64,000 nt of DNA from Isoetes taiwanensis (Eukaryota; Streptophyta; Lycopodiopsida; Isoetales; Isoetaceae), in contig JAJEKV010000101.1 in assembly GCA_021234155.1 (NCBI GenBank), forward strand, positions 1 to 64,000, given 5' to 3'. Every line of letters starts with the position of its first letter. Position 1 is the first letter of the stretch. This document shows, piece after piece, positions 31,871-43,689 of this stretch. The translations under genes and the position numbers were made by a program. The notes below the pieces were generated by a model, which worked only from the letters and a program-made list of their open reading frames with translations, searched no databases and had not been told where the DNA came from.

Positions 31871-34800
31871 TATTAACAGAGATGGAAGCCATCTGTAGCA
31901 AGGAATAACGTGATTTCTAGCATTTCGATGGGGGCAAAAATGGGCTTATCAGAGGAGTAAAATCGACTTATCCAGGGCAGCAAATCGGTCCTGATCTTAG
32001 GTAGATTCTCATATTCCTTTTTTTTTTGTTGTACCATCTCCTTTGGTTTTCAACCTGATTCTTTGGTGCTAATAAGGCCTGCCTGAATGCAGTACATTTT
32101 GTTTCCTTGCACAGTGTCCTATTACTCTGCATTTTTGTACATTCAAGGTTTGAGGCGTCATTTTCTTGCTTGGGATCAAACATGGGTCCATCTCACCTGC
32201 TGAAACAAGTTTGTGGCAAGTGCAAGCAAGGAAGCTCTGTTTGTGTTTGCGAATTTGGGAGCTTTTTAATGTTGTGCAAGAGCAAGAAAGTAGTGGGGTT
32301 TGCAGGTAAACTTCATGATCTGTCATTTGGTTCAAGCTTTTGCAGGTGATCTTTTGCAGATATACCTCGGCCTAGCACAGACACAATTACGTCTTTGCAG
32401 ATCTGACCCGGCAGTTTTATATGCACAACAAACTTCTTATGGAAAGCTTCCACAATCTGGGTGGATTTTCCTCAACTAGCTGATGTTCATACTTTCTAAG
32501 GTGATTTATGAATGTGCTGTATGTTAGGGATTATTATAGGCTTGCTCTTGGTTAACTAAATACAATACTCCATGTTGCTGAAGTATGGATATTCTCTGTA
32601 TTGTTGCAAATTACTCAAAAAGCAGCGCCTACCATGATTTTCAGTTTAGCATCATCTTTCTAGGGAGCTAATTTGTTGTTTCTATTATTGTAGAATGCAA
32701 TGAGATGTCATAGCTGCTTTGAATGGGATTGAAGTGGATGGTTGGAACACATACGTTGGCAGATTGTTTTGGGATATTGTCTTGGCTACGTATCTTTCAA
32801 ATTTGTCTTCTTCTTTGGCTTATCTACGGGAAAGTTTACATCTTCTTTGCCTTACCTATTGTTAAGTTTACAGCATGTGTTCCTTATCAGTTTAAAACTG
32901 CATGCATATTCATCAAACAACAAAGTAAGAAAAGGAAAGATTCACGTCTCTTGAAAAATGGTTGGGCATTTGTTGTGGTTATGCATAACTATGGTAACTA
33001 TAAGTAGTTATGAATCAGTAAATCGTGAAGCTAAAGCTAAGGTGTATATGATGTTGTCTTAGCTTATGTACTTGATATTTAACTGATATGTTCCTTCTCA
33101 TGTTGTGTGGGCATTAGCATTGCATTTATAAGAACAAATACAAATACATGCTTTTTTTTCAATGCATCATTCCAAGCTAATTCTTAATAATTCTGTATTA
33201 CAGATTACTAGATCATTGAAGGGTATGATTCGATCCTAAATTCCATTTCAGCATTGAACTAAATCGGCATAATAACATAGAAGGATTTAGCAGAAAAACA
33301 TATTTTAGAATCAGGGGTCTACGCCAAAGTCAGGTATTTAAAATATATAGAATAGGTGCATATTTGTTTGTAGAATTTGGATCAACTCCAAGTTCGTCTA
33401 TCTTCGACGAATATATATAATAGATGCATATTTGTTTGTAGAATTTGTAGTTTTAAAATGTAAATTCAGACAGGAAATAGGCATTGTTTTTGCAACATTG
33501 CTTTGATCAATGTTTGATCATTTTTGTGGTTTTGCAGGGATTAGCATCTGTGATAATATAGTACTGAAAACAAGCTCAGTGTCATGGAATGTCAAGGTTA
33601 ACCAAAAAGCTGGAATGTCAAGGTTAACCAAAAAGCTATGTTGAGTACTGCCTGCACATGTAAGAAATATTAAACCTGCCACGTGTGTTTTTGTTCCCAG
33701 ATTTATTATGACACCGAACATGAATTTTTGTAGCGCATTTCAATTTGTTGCACTGCATGGGCTAAGATTAGCATTATGCCTTTTACCCTTTTACTTTTTT
33801 CTATTATTTTTTCTATCATTATTTCCGCCTTCCATTTATTATCATAAAAATGTCGAGGATTTGATTTGTCAATTTATTTAAACCAGTGTTTGAATGGAAT
33901 GTTTATCTGTGTCTTTCTTTGCATTATGCAGGTGAGATAGTTGCAGATGGTTTTTGGGTCGTTCCAATCTGACGCGGTAGGGATTATATATGAATGCTTC
34001 ACATGCTGTTTGAAAGTTACTATATATGCCAACAATGGTGGAGGATAGTTCATAGACAATAAATGAAAAACATCAATTTGCATTTGAGAAATTCATGAAA
34101 GGCTTGATTCATGCACTGCTTACACCAATTTGTTTTCAAATATGAACTGGATATGGCAAGTTGGAAAGAGTAGGTTCCCTTGGACTAAAAAGGGAGGGAT
34201 AGGAGAGCTTAAACTTCCTTTTCATCCTTAGATGTTTTGAGATAGCGATAGCAATGAAATTCTTCAATTTATTATGTATGTTGCTTCAAAACGGCACTAT
34301 GCTCCTTAAGCTTGAAAGGTGCACATTTATTATTCTTTATTTGCATTGGAAAAAATATAACTCAAAAGTATAGACAAGTGGAAATCCAAAGAAATCCTGC
34401 AATATAAAAGAAGACGACATTAAGATCAAAGGTTCATTGTTTACAAATATCAAGGTATAGCGTTGCACACATATTGCACATACTATTGCCCAATAAGTTG
34501 ATGCACTTTTGTGGAAGGCCTATGTATAAATCGCATTTAAAAGCCAAAGTCCCATGTCTCAATCCTATAAATACAAAAGGAACCATTAAGCACCACCTTG
34601 GCTATACATTAATGGCATTTAAAAGCCTAGGTTGTTATGACTTCAAACATTTAATGGTTTAAGACTAAAAGCATTTATGACATTGTTAGTCTCAAGGAAC
34701 TCAAAGGATGTAACATGCATCATATAAATGGAGCATGTAGTACTATGTCATCACACCACTCTAGGGGTTTGGGACACATGTTTAGATAGGATACTATCAT

Positions 34801-35376
34801 GAGTGTATCAAGCATCTTTCAAAGCTAGAGACAATTCCAAAGGGATTTCTTAGAAATAGTTCGGTTCATGACCCTGGATCTTATGTTAGGGATAACCTTC
34901 ACCCCCAAGCCCTTATGCAGGGTAAGGGTTGGCGAGCCCGCTAGGCGGAGCCACTTCCGCACCTTGCGTCAAGTGCTCCGATTGAACCTTACTTCTAGGT
35001 AATGGTCAGGGGGAGGAAAATTCAGCCGTCGGAGGTTCATGGGAGCCATGTGCCATGATCCCAAGCCTAAGATGACAAGTGCTAACATCATAGCCCTACC
35101 TGGCTTACATCATAACATATATTTTTGGATTTAAGATGGGCTTGAAATGGGCGCATGTTCCTCCATCCAAAGCAATTGAGTAAATAGAATGATAGCACAC
35201 TTATATTGCAATATCTACTAATAGGACCTACACTTGATTTGATGTGCGATCTTCCACATAGCCAATAGCCTGAACTGTATAGACACTATTACATCCATAG
35301 ACACAATACCGTTTAATGCTTTTAACTCCAGCTACAAGCTTATTACGTCTACCCATACCACACGTCCATGACTAAT
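31871..35376. other. Long stretch without a recognised gene
   Basis: AT-rich DNA with short frames only. One Cys-rich frame (32107-32349, with VCGKCKQGSSVCVCEF) has no support. Local features are the 26-bp direct repeat at 33585 and a repeat of GCATATTTGTTTGTAGAATTTG at 33359 and 33427. The last part may be the body of a non-autonomous Helitron; its 5' TC end was not found. Confidence 0.35.
33585..33636. repeat. Perfect 26-bp tandem duplication
   Basis: TGGAATGTCAAGGTTAACC... occurs twice head to tail with no differences. Confidence 0.9.
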
Positions 35377-35405
35377 GCCCGGCATCGCCGGGCTCACGTT
35401 TCTAG
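35377..35405 (+). mobile_element. Helitron 3' terminus
   Basis: GCCCGGC ATC GCCGGGC forms a perfect 7-bp hairpin at 35377-35393, followed 8 bases later by CTAG at 35402-35405 and then T. A GC-rich hairpin shortly before CTRR with a T beyond is the defining 3' end of Helitrons. No Rep/helicase gene is visible, so this is probably non-autonomous. Confidence 0.7.
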
Positions 35406-35586
35406 TATTTACTAATACATCTGATTCTTATGCAGCACATTTAAACTACCAGTATATGCAGAAAGTGAAGCTCGATATATGTCCACGTACATGATTCCTA
35501 TACATTTGGACAAAAAAAGAAAAAAATGCAAATTTGTAGATGATGAGGCACAACTAGCATAGAGTGCATACTTTTGACTCTATATT

Positions 35587-36384
35587 TTGTTGTTTATGTT
35601 ATTTCACTTATGGTGTCCACCATTGGAGCTGAGAAAGCTTAGGCATAATGAAACAATTGAACTTGTTGATCTTTTTCAGAAATTTGATCTTATAATGGCA
35701 GATTTGGACGCAGCAGGCAATCCATTGTCAACTGAAGCTCAAGTTAATGCAATTTCTAGAATGTTTGTGGCACATGAAAATTTATCCACACTTATTAGAA
35801 ATGTTGCAAAATCCCGTGAAGAAGCAGAAAGAATGGCGAGAACAGAACTTGAACAGATGAAAATTATATTGGATGAGGAAGAAGAGACATCAGAGATATT
35901 AATAGCGAAGAGGGAAAGAACTGCAGAAAAGGATAAAAGTAAACAAGTTAGATGCTTCAGATATGGTCAGCTGGGACACATTAAGTACAATTGTCCGTTG
36001 TTTAAGCAATCTGAAATGAGGCCAAATACATGCTTTACATGTGGAGGAGTAGGTCACTATGCCTCTGAATGCCCATCTCTAAAAGGTGTTAATAGAGGAA
36101 GAGGGAGAGGTAGAGGTATAAGTGCAAGCACTAGAGCAGAATCAAGAGGGAGAAATGCGCCTAGAGGCAAAGAAAGGCGTGCAGCAGCATACAATGTAAG
36201 TAATCTGGATGAGCAAGATCATGGAACAAGCTCTGAAGATGAGGTAAACAATATTGATGTGATTGCAAACGTGGGTTATAAGAAAAGGACTAAATCTAAT
36301 TCTTTTCTTATAGATAGTGGAGCTGAGCACACAGTCATAGGAGACTCCAAGCTGTTAAAAGAAACTTGTAGGCCGCGAGAATAG
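35587..36384 (+). pseudogene. Copia gag C-terminus, two zinc knuckles and protease start
   Basis: Starts within the gag domain (ELRKLRHNETIELVDLFQKF), then a charged helical region, two knuckles (CFRYGQLGHIKYNC, in which the second Cys is Tyr, and CFTCGGVGHYASEC), an RG-rich linker, and FLIDSGAEHTVIGD with the DSG protease triplet. The frame stops at 36382-36384; the continuation is in another frame. The upstream edge is the inversion breakpoint, not a real start codon. Confidence 0.8.
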
Positions 36385-36389
36385 GACAT

Positions 36390-37067
36390 GTGCAAGCTAG
36401 GAGACTAAGGTTGAAGAAGATTGATAAGAGTGGAGTGCTTGAGATTTTCGATCTCAATGGTGAACCTGTAAATCTAAAAAATGTGTTGTGTGTTGAAGGA
36501 GTTGTGAGAAATCTGATTTCAGTTGCACAGCTAGTAGACATGGACTACCAGTTGTTCAATAAGTCCATATGTAAAGTGTTCAAGAATAATAAACTCAAGT
36601 TTCTTGCAAGACGTGTTTCTGCTTTTGAGCTGTTGCCAAATGTTAGTGAGGCTAATATGGTTGTGCAGGTATCGCCAGAGTCTTGGCATGAAAGATTGGG
36701 TCATGCCAATCTCAATAAAATAAGAAGAATGATAGAAGATGGGCTGATAAAAGGGAAAAAAAAAGAAAAATAAAGGAGAATTTATATGCAGGGGATGTAT
36801 GCTAGGAAAGCATAGCAGGTTGCCATTTCCTAAAAGCCGCACTCACGAGTAAGAGCCGAGAGGTTTTGGAACTGATTCATAGTGACCTGTGTGGTCCTTT
36901 GAATGTGCAATCTAGGTCTCGCAAAATATATTATGTGTCCTTTGTGGATGATTACACCAGGAGAGCAAAATGCTATCTTCAAGGTGAGAAAAAAGTGAAG
37001 GCGTGGATGCCTTCAAGAACTTTGTATCTGAAGTGGAAAGAGATACAGAGGTCATAAGGTAAAATGT
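36390..37067 (+). pseudogene. Copia protease end and integrase N-terminal part
   Basis: Frame 36390-36773 has the linker VLEIFDLNGEPVNLKNV..., then the integrase zinc domain start SWHERLGHANLNKIRRM. After a stop near 36771 another frame gives the second zinc pair (CRGCMLGKH) near 36790 and then LIHSDLCGPLNVQSR, with the first catalytic Asp, and SFVDDYTRRAK (36866-37057). Two frameshifts break it. Confidence 0.75.
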
Positions 37068-38840
37068 TTGAGGTCTGATAGAGGAGGCGAATATCTGTCA
37101 AGAAAGTTCAAACACTTTTGTAAGGAAAGAGGAATCAAGAGACAATTAACATGCAGTTTCACTCCACAACAGAATGGAGTTGCTGAGCGGTTCAATAGAA
37201 CAATTCTGAATTCTGTAAGAGCTATGTTAAAACATACGTGTCTGCCCAATAAATTATGGGATGAAGCTCTAAAAACTGCTGTCTATATTCACAATAAATT
37301 ACCGACAACAAGTCTTGAAGGAAAAGTGCCGGATGAAGTATGGAGTGGCAGATCACAGGACTATGACAAATTTAAGGTCTTTGGATGCTTGTCATATATA
37401 CATGTTCATGCTGAACAAAGAAAAAAGCTTGATGATAGGGCTATTGAAGGTTATTTGATCGGATATGATGAAGAGTCAAAAGGTTACAGACTGTTTATTC
37501 CAGAAACCAACAAAATTGTTGTGAGCAGGGATGTACGATTTGATGAATCTACAGTATATTGTGACAGAATTAGTGCACGAGAGAGAAAAGTTATACAAAC
37601 AAAGCGTAAAGAAGAGACAATGAACTTAGACATAATAGAAGACGATGATGTTATAAATGATATCAAAGCATCTGCTGATTCTTCTGAAGTACAAAGTCAA
37701 GGTCAGGATACACACAGGCAAATAGCAGAATATCCTGAGCAGCCAATAGAAATTGTTAGAAAAAGAAGAAGTGAAGCAGAAAGGTTGCAAGCGGAGCAGG
37801 GTATGGATAGCTCGCAGTATGGAAGATTGGAATCAGGAAGGAGTAAAAGAATAGCAGAAAGAGAAAATGAACAAGAGCATAGTATAATTTCACTAATGGC
37901 TATTTTGGAACCAAATGTTCCTGATACATATGAGAAGGCAGTTAAAGCAAAGGATGCAAAGTACTGGAAAGATGCAATGATGGATGAGCTCAACTCTTTC
38001 AAACGAACCAGCACGTATGAATTAGTGCCAAAGCCGAAAGGTAAAAATATTATAGGTAACAGATGGATTTTTAAGATTAAAACAGACGCTGATGGAGTGT
38101 CTAAGAAATATAAAGCAAGGCTGGTTGCACAGGGGTTTTCACAAAAACAGGGTATTGATTTCCTGGAAACTTTCTCATCTATAGTTAAGATGCAGAGTAT
38201 AAGATTGTTGCTATCATATGCTAACGCCATGAATTTAGAACTGCATCATATGGACGATAGTACAACATTTCTTAATGCTGAGCTTGAGGAAGAAATATAT
38301 ATGAAGCAACCACCTGGTTTTGAAGAAGGAAAAAATCTTGTATGGAAGCTTAAGCGAGCTGTATATGGCCTAAGGCAAGCACCCAGACAATGGTATAAAT
38401 GTATAGATGCCTTCTTGTGTAATCATGGATTTCAGAAACTTAAGAATGATGGGAACTTATATGTTTATTGTAAAGAGAAAAACTATTGTGTTATAGCCCT
38501 ATACGTGGATGATTGTGTCATGATTTCAAATGATACAGGTTGCTTGGATAGCACTAAAAACATTCTGAAGCAAGGATTCAAAATGACTGATCTAGGTGAG
38601 CTGAGAATGTTTCTTGGTATGGAGATTCGTAGAGACAGAAAGAACAAAATTCTATCTGTCACTCAGAGCAGGAATATTCAAGGAATTCTTGATAGATTCT
38701 CAATGCAGAGCTGCAAATCCGTTTGCTCACCCATAATACCTGGGCACAAATTAAGCAGTAATATGTCTCCTAAAACAATGGCTGAAGTTGAAGAAATGGA
38801 GGCAGTGCCATATCAGGAGTTAGTAGGTTGTCTACTATAG
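37068..38840 (+). pseudogene. Copia integrase core and reverse transcriptase
   Basis: A 590-residue open frame starts in the integrase core (RSDRGGEYLSRKF, then QQNGVAERFNRTI, giving the second Asp and the Glu), passes a C-terminal GKV/R-rich region, and continues into the Copia RT: WKDAMMDELNSF, NRWIFKIKTDADG, YKARLVAQGFSQ, TFLNAELEEEIYMKQPPGF, VYGLRQAPRQWYK and ALYVDDCVMIS with the catalytic YVDD. The usual DVKTAFL box reads DDSTTFL, keeping the Asp. This is the longest intact coding stretch in the window. The frame ends by frameshift into RNase H, with a 13-bp overlap. Confidence 0.9.
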
Positions 38841-39475
38841 CTAATGGTACAAGGCCAGACATAGCATACGGAGTTAATATGTTGAGCAGATTTTGCACAA
38901 ATCCTGGAAAACAACATTGGCTTGCAGGAAAAAGGGTGCTAAGATATTTAAAAGGCACTATCAATGACGGACTTATGTATAAAGGAGCTGATATGAAACT
39001 GGAAGCATTTGCAGACGCAGACTGGGATGGGGATATTGATAATAGACGATCAACATCAGGTTTTTTGCTAATGTTTAACAATGCTGCTATTTCTTGGAAG
39101 TGCAAAAAACAAGACTCTGTAGCTTTGTCAACTGCTGAGGCTGAGTATATTGCAACTTCTCTAGTCACTAGAGAAATTGTTTGGATTAGAAGATTAATAC
39201 AGGAGCTAAATATGGAATTGAAGGGGCCTACAAATCTATACTCAGATAGTACAAGCTGTGTAGCAATGACTAAAAATCCTGTCATGCATGAAAGGACTAA
39301 ACATATAGAGCTACAGATGCATTTTGTAAGAGATACTGTATCAAAAGGCTTAGTGCAAGTGATGCACATAGTGACAGAGGAGCAAATTGCAGATCTACTG
39401 ACAAAAGCATTTAATTCAGCAAGATTTAATTTTCTAAAGCAAAAGGCTGGAGTGCGATCAACAGAGTTGCAATGA
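38828..39475 (+). pseudogene. Copia RNase H
   Basis: Shows RPDIAYGVNMLSRF, then FADADWDGDIDNRRSTSGF, SVALSTAEAEYIATS, LYSDSTSCVAM and HERTKHIELQMHFVRD, the conserved order with catalytic D, E and D present. It reads to a natural stop at 39473-39475, 55 bp before the LTR. It is separated from RT only by one frame change at 38830-38840. Confidence 0.9.
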
Positions 39476-39521
39476 GAAGTTTAATATGGCTGCAAAGCTG
39501 TTAGTCTATTACATATATTCT

Positions 39522-39530
39522 GAAGAGGGA
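39522..39530 (+). other. Copia polypurine tract
   Basis: GAAGAGGGA directly before the TGTTAGACTA LTR start. Confidence 0.75.
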
Positions 39531-39862
39531 TGTTAGACTATGAATTGTTCATAATATATGTAATATGTAATAGTGGTTACTATGATGGTAAAAAGATCAG
39601 AGAAAATGAAACGTAAAGCAAATGATAGTCTGGGGCATGGATGACCTGGCAACGGGGTTGCAATAGGGTAGCGGCAGCATAGGCAAGGGCCGATCTGAGC
39701 TGGACGTGATGATGGGGCACAGGTGAACAGGTCATAGCTATGGATTCATTGCTTGGGCTGGCCGAGAAGATGGAAGGAAGATCTGTTGGTGGTGTAGGGG
39801 TTTTTGAGATTCGATATTGAAGGTAAAATTATCTTAATACAGTTTATAGTCTCTATTATTCA
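39531..39862 (+). repeat. Copia 3' LTR
   Basis: 332 bp, starting TGTTAGACTATGAATTG and ending CTCTATTATTCA. Near-identical in reverse to 44088-44419. Followed by ATACT at 39863-39867, the reverse complement of AGTAT beside the other LTR. Confidence 0.95.
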
Positions 39863-42471
39863 ATACTTCTGCCATGGAAGCAAGTTTCTTCTTCAAAGGA
39901 TTGATTGTATCCATTTGCAATCTGCAGGCTTACTTCCACATAAGTCACATATCGTGTCCTCTTGTACCAATTCCAAGTTATGCAATATCCTAGAAAGTGA
40001 ATCGATGTGGAAATTTGAATAATCTTTCGATAAATCAAGTGAAAAATGACCATAGGCACGACCACCATGCCTATGAGTCAAAGCTCCTGTCAAACTACTC
40101 TTCAAACAATCACCTCTCCATACAGAGTTTGCTAGATGATGACTTCTAGGCACTAAAGTCTTAACTTGATCCATCTTATCATGTATTATATATAGATGAT
40201 TTTCAGGAGACCGCTGTGACAATGCTCTCCAATGCCAATATTGACTTCTGAAAGAACGTTGCTCAAACATATGAGCCCGACGTTGAATTGCAAGATTTCG
40301 TCTCTCTCTTGTATCTTTTGTTTTTTCCAACTTCTGCTTAATTACAACGCAAGTGTTGCATTTAGAGAAGGCTATATTTTTTGCAATGCTAATATCTGAA
40401 AATTCTCTTTTCCATATACTATAAAAAGAGTTCAAGGCTACAGTTGTTCCTGTAAGCTCGGCTTCAACCACTACATTTATGTATAATCTTCTTATTAAGA
40501 ATGGAAGGAAGCTTGCGTACATTTTCTGTTACATCATCTCTACCTCTTTTGCTGCTATGGGGGATACTTTCAGCATTCTCCTGAATAAATCTGTCTAGCA
40601 TGCATTCGGTGGTCAATGTAGCAGATCTAGGCTTCTTGGAGCCCGTATTACCATGTTCAGCTAGCTTTTCACCTGCTTCAAATCTGTTTCTCCAATTGTA
40701 GAATGTTGACTTACAGATACCTAAAGCCATGTGCCACCCAGCCAGACAGAATTCTAGCCCCTTGAGCACTGTCCTATCCTCTCCTTGTCCTGTGTACGCC
40801 ACACTCAGCACGTCAAAAAAATATGTAACCCTTGCACTGTATGGTTGAGAATAAAATTCTTTTCTTAATGCACGTGCTTGATGCTTGGTAAGTTTCTTGT
40901 TGCAAGTATTTTTGCAGTAGCTTGTGGGTGAAAGCATGCTAGGGTGTACCATCTAAAGTTCTTTTTAGGGAGTGTGAAACTACCCAGAAAAGTACCCAAC
41001 ACTGGGTACTGGGAACTTGCATTAATGTCTCAATAAACAATAAGTTTGAGAGTTTATTCATCCATTTTAGTCTCTAATCGTATTGTCACCCTCTAATACT
41101 ATAGATTGATATGTTATTGACCTTCAATTCAAAAATTTTGGATTGATTTTAATGGCAAGAAAAAGTAGAAAGTACCAGTTTTAAAAGTACCCAGTGTAGG
41201 TACTTTTGAGGGTTCCAAAAGTGGTACACCGTAGCATGCTTTCACCCTTGTCTTCATAAACTTGTTGATGGAACTTGAGCATAGCCTTTCCTCTTTGCTC
41301 TTTTCCTTGGGCTCTCTTGGAATCTTATTTGTGTAAGTATACTTCCTTCTTCGCTTGAATTGAGCTTGAATGTTGTCCTCAAATGATTCTAGCCCCACAT
41401 CCTCATTATCTTTAGCTTCTCGAGTTTGCAGATATTGTGAGATAGTCCTTCCATCCTGCAGCATCACATCGCTATTTTTCCATTGTACAAGTGCATTTTC
41501 TGCTGGCCTTTCTGCACAAGCATGACATTTGAGATCCTCTGTAATTAGTTCAAGAAGCCCCTTTCCCACACAAAGGCCCACCTTTGAGTTTCCTAAAAAT
41601 TCATCATCAACAGCATCCTGGGGATCGCTGAAGACAATTATGGCATCTGCATATTTACTTCGGTCACATGAATGAAGAATGTGGCAATGCTTGTCCAAGA
41701 GATCAGTTTTTGAGAAACTAGGTGTGGTTCATCATCATCTAATGCTATCCTGCGAGGAAACTGAGTAACTACATCCATTGTAGGATCAATTTCTTCATCT
41801 GCATCTGACACTGCCTCTACAGATTCTATATTTGAGCTCAGTGATGAAGGAGCTAGATCAGTGTCATGATATCTTATATCCTACCGAGGCCATTCGATAA
41901 ATGTGCCCACAGCCTCTGCAATGTTGTCTGCACCCGCACATGCAATCGGAAGGATGTGGGTAGGCACTACAACCTCGGTAACTTGCACTGCTACATTGAG
42001 TGCGTTAACATTCTTCCCATGGATGCAAGTTCTATTCAGCCAGTGATTCTTACCAACCACAACATTATTACTGACTAGGTTCACCATATTCTCTGTGCTG
42101 CTTATTGTCTGAACGAGAGGAGCAGTCGACATTGAGTCTGATGATGATGTAGAGGGACTAGCAGGCAAGTTGGGGGTTTCAGTATCAGACGTTCCAGATG
42201 ACACAGGTTAGGCAATTTCACAGATTCTCACGTCATTTTGAGGCCATTTGATAAATGTCCCTATGGCTTCAGCAATATTATCTGCGCCCGCACACGGAAC
42301 GGGAAGCACATGGGAGGGCACTATGGCTTCAGTGACCTCCACGACCACATTGCTAAATGCAATGTTCCTGCCATGCAGGTGGCCTCTATGCAACTCATGT
42401 CCCCTGGCAACAACCATTTCCCCATGGAGAAGGTTACGTAAGGTCCTTTTCCTATTAAATTCAATACACAC
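39863..42471 (-). pseudogene. DUF7869-type putative transposase gene 1, N-terminal and middle part
   Basis: On -, two tandem copies of a roughly 75-residue domain ending in AGADNIAEAxGTFIxWP (42208-42471 and 41881-42204) resemble DUF8039 of plant transposases. Next come a linker (41129-41698), a helix-turn-helix region with WHMALGICKSTFYNWRNRFE (40464-40952), a Cys pair in SKCNTCVVIKQKLE, IHDKMDQ, and GGRAYGHFSLDLSKD (39893-40522). A MITE at 40926-41247 and a frame change near 40500 interrupt it, and one stop separates the two DUF8039-like copies. The gene breaks exactly at the Copia LTR and resumes at 44420 on +, as explained by Copia insertion plus inversion. The family is uncharacterised; a transposase role is inferred. 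Confidence 0.7.
40926..41247. mobile_element. 322-bp MITE with GGGTGAAAGCATGCTA inverted ends and 4-bp target duplication
   Basis: Left end GGGTGAAAGCATGCTAGGGT and right end ACCGTAGCATGCTTTCACCC are inverted repeats (one mismatch), and inner sequence such as AGTACCC...GGGTACT also pairs. TTGT flanks both sides (40922-40925, 41248-41251). Removing the element and one TTGT joins the two reading frames of the minus-strand gene without a stop. No coding capacity. Confidence 0.9.
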
Positions 42472-42563
42472 ACATACTTGTTAAAGACATGCAACCCTTG
42501 ATGACATATACTTAGTAAAGAATTGTGCGAAAATTAGGAAAAAAAATACACGCTATGCGCCTC

Positions 42564-42780
42564 TGCGCCATTTATGAAATGGTGCAGTCACGCCATTTAC
42601 TGTAAATGGCGCAGCTATATGGCGCGACTCCACCGTTTCATAAATAGCGCGGAGGCGCCATTTACATGTAAATGGCGCAGCCGCGTTATACGGAACGCCT
42701 GCGCCATTTACGTGTAAATGGAGCAGTCGTGCCATTTACCTGTAAATGGCACAGAGGCGCCATTTCAAAAATAGCACGAT
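42564..42780. repeat. Array of GCGCCATTT...AAATGGCGC palindromes
   Basis: Palindromes with GCGCCATTTA arms occur at 42564-42586, 42591-42611, 42655-42678 (perfect, 24 bp), 42701-42724 and 42729-42752, plus half sites near 42631 and 42757. Spacers are 5-40 bp. It lies just 5' of the DUF7869-type gene. The same half-site occurs at 15529-15662. Confidence 0.9.
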
Positions 42781-43689
42781 AGCGCCATTTGCTCTAAATG
42801 TAATTTGACTCGCACAAAAGCAGAATGTATTTTCATCTCTAATAACTAGATTATGGATTCTTGCTAACTATCTGCTTTAGCAATTAAAGAATATGTACCC
42901 TTTAAGACATTCAATTGTTGAGAACTAAAATACTCAAGATAAGATCTACCCTTCAAAACCTTAAATTATTTAGAATTAACATACTAATATAAATAGCCTC
43001 TAACCTGGAGGTCATTGTAGATTCAGGATCTGCCACCAGAGGAATTGATTGCAGTGTCTGCTATTTAGTGAAAATCGTCAAGAATCAAAGAAGCGCATGG
43101 TAACCGTTGAAGAATCGCCAGCAAAGAAGGTGATGCGCCTTCAGAATGAAGTGAAGCACCTGCTAACTGTTGGAGAACCACCCGCAAACAAAGTAAAGCG
43201 CCCAAGCAAGCGCCTGCTACTATCGTCGAAAAAACCAACATCTAAGACAGAATAGACATCGGATGAGCGCGCTTTCTCTGCCAAGTGCTCTCAAGCACAA
43301 GTACCTACGAATATTGAAGCAAGAATTTGGAGCATAAATTCGCAACCTACGGAGTCGAGGACGAAAGCGCCTTCTATTGACCATGTCTGCCTTCTGATAC
43401 AAGACAGCAAAAGACCCTCATTATAAAGGCAAGTCGGCCGACGAGCAAATTTCAAAATACTTGGGGCGTGAAGGGCGGGCACTTTTTAAAATTGACAGGC
43501 GAACGGGGGGGAAATCTTTTTCATGGGCTTTTTTATTTGGGCACTCTGGGCTTTTTTTAGACTAAGATAAGATTTTATCTGCACGCTTGAAATTGAAACC
43601 AAGCATACAAACAGCCCCAAACTAGCTACCTTATCTTAACATGAAATTTGACATTTCAAGAATGTATTTACCCGTTGAATTTAGTGTCA
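42781..43689. other. 5' region of the DUF7869-type gene 1 element
   Basis: Mostly non-coding. A Lys-rich plus frame at 43049-43255 contains an imperfect repeat (ESPAKKVMR, EPPANKVKR) but has no family. Around 43424-43500 diverged reverse copies of the 40-bp repeat at 16003 can be made out, followed by GGGCACTCTGGGC plus a T-run near 43535. Confidence 0.4.

Larger units (their letters stand above)
35587..39862 (+). mobile_element. Copia element, 3' portion with 3' LTR
   Basis: From the middle of gag to the 3' LTR, Ty1/Copia order (gag, protease, integrase, RT, RNase H) is kept on +. The missing 5' part (LTR, primer site, gag start) lies at 43690-44419 on the opposite strand. The two LTRs are about 97% alike, so insertion was fairly recent, but gag-pol already spans several frames. 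The target duplication ATACT/AGTAT shows both parts are one insertion later split by an inversion. Confidence 0.85.

Noticed and set aside
35060-35376. Possible tRNA or structured RNA near the GC-rich hairpin
   Set aside because: The hairpin fits a Helitron end; no cloverleaf, D or T loop words are present.
37703-39369. Minus-strand frames of 175 and 199 residues
   Set aside because: They are antisense shadows of the intact Copia RT and RNase H frames.
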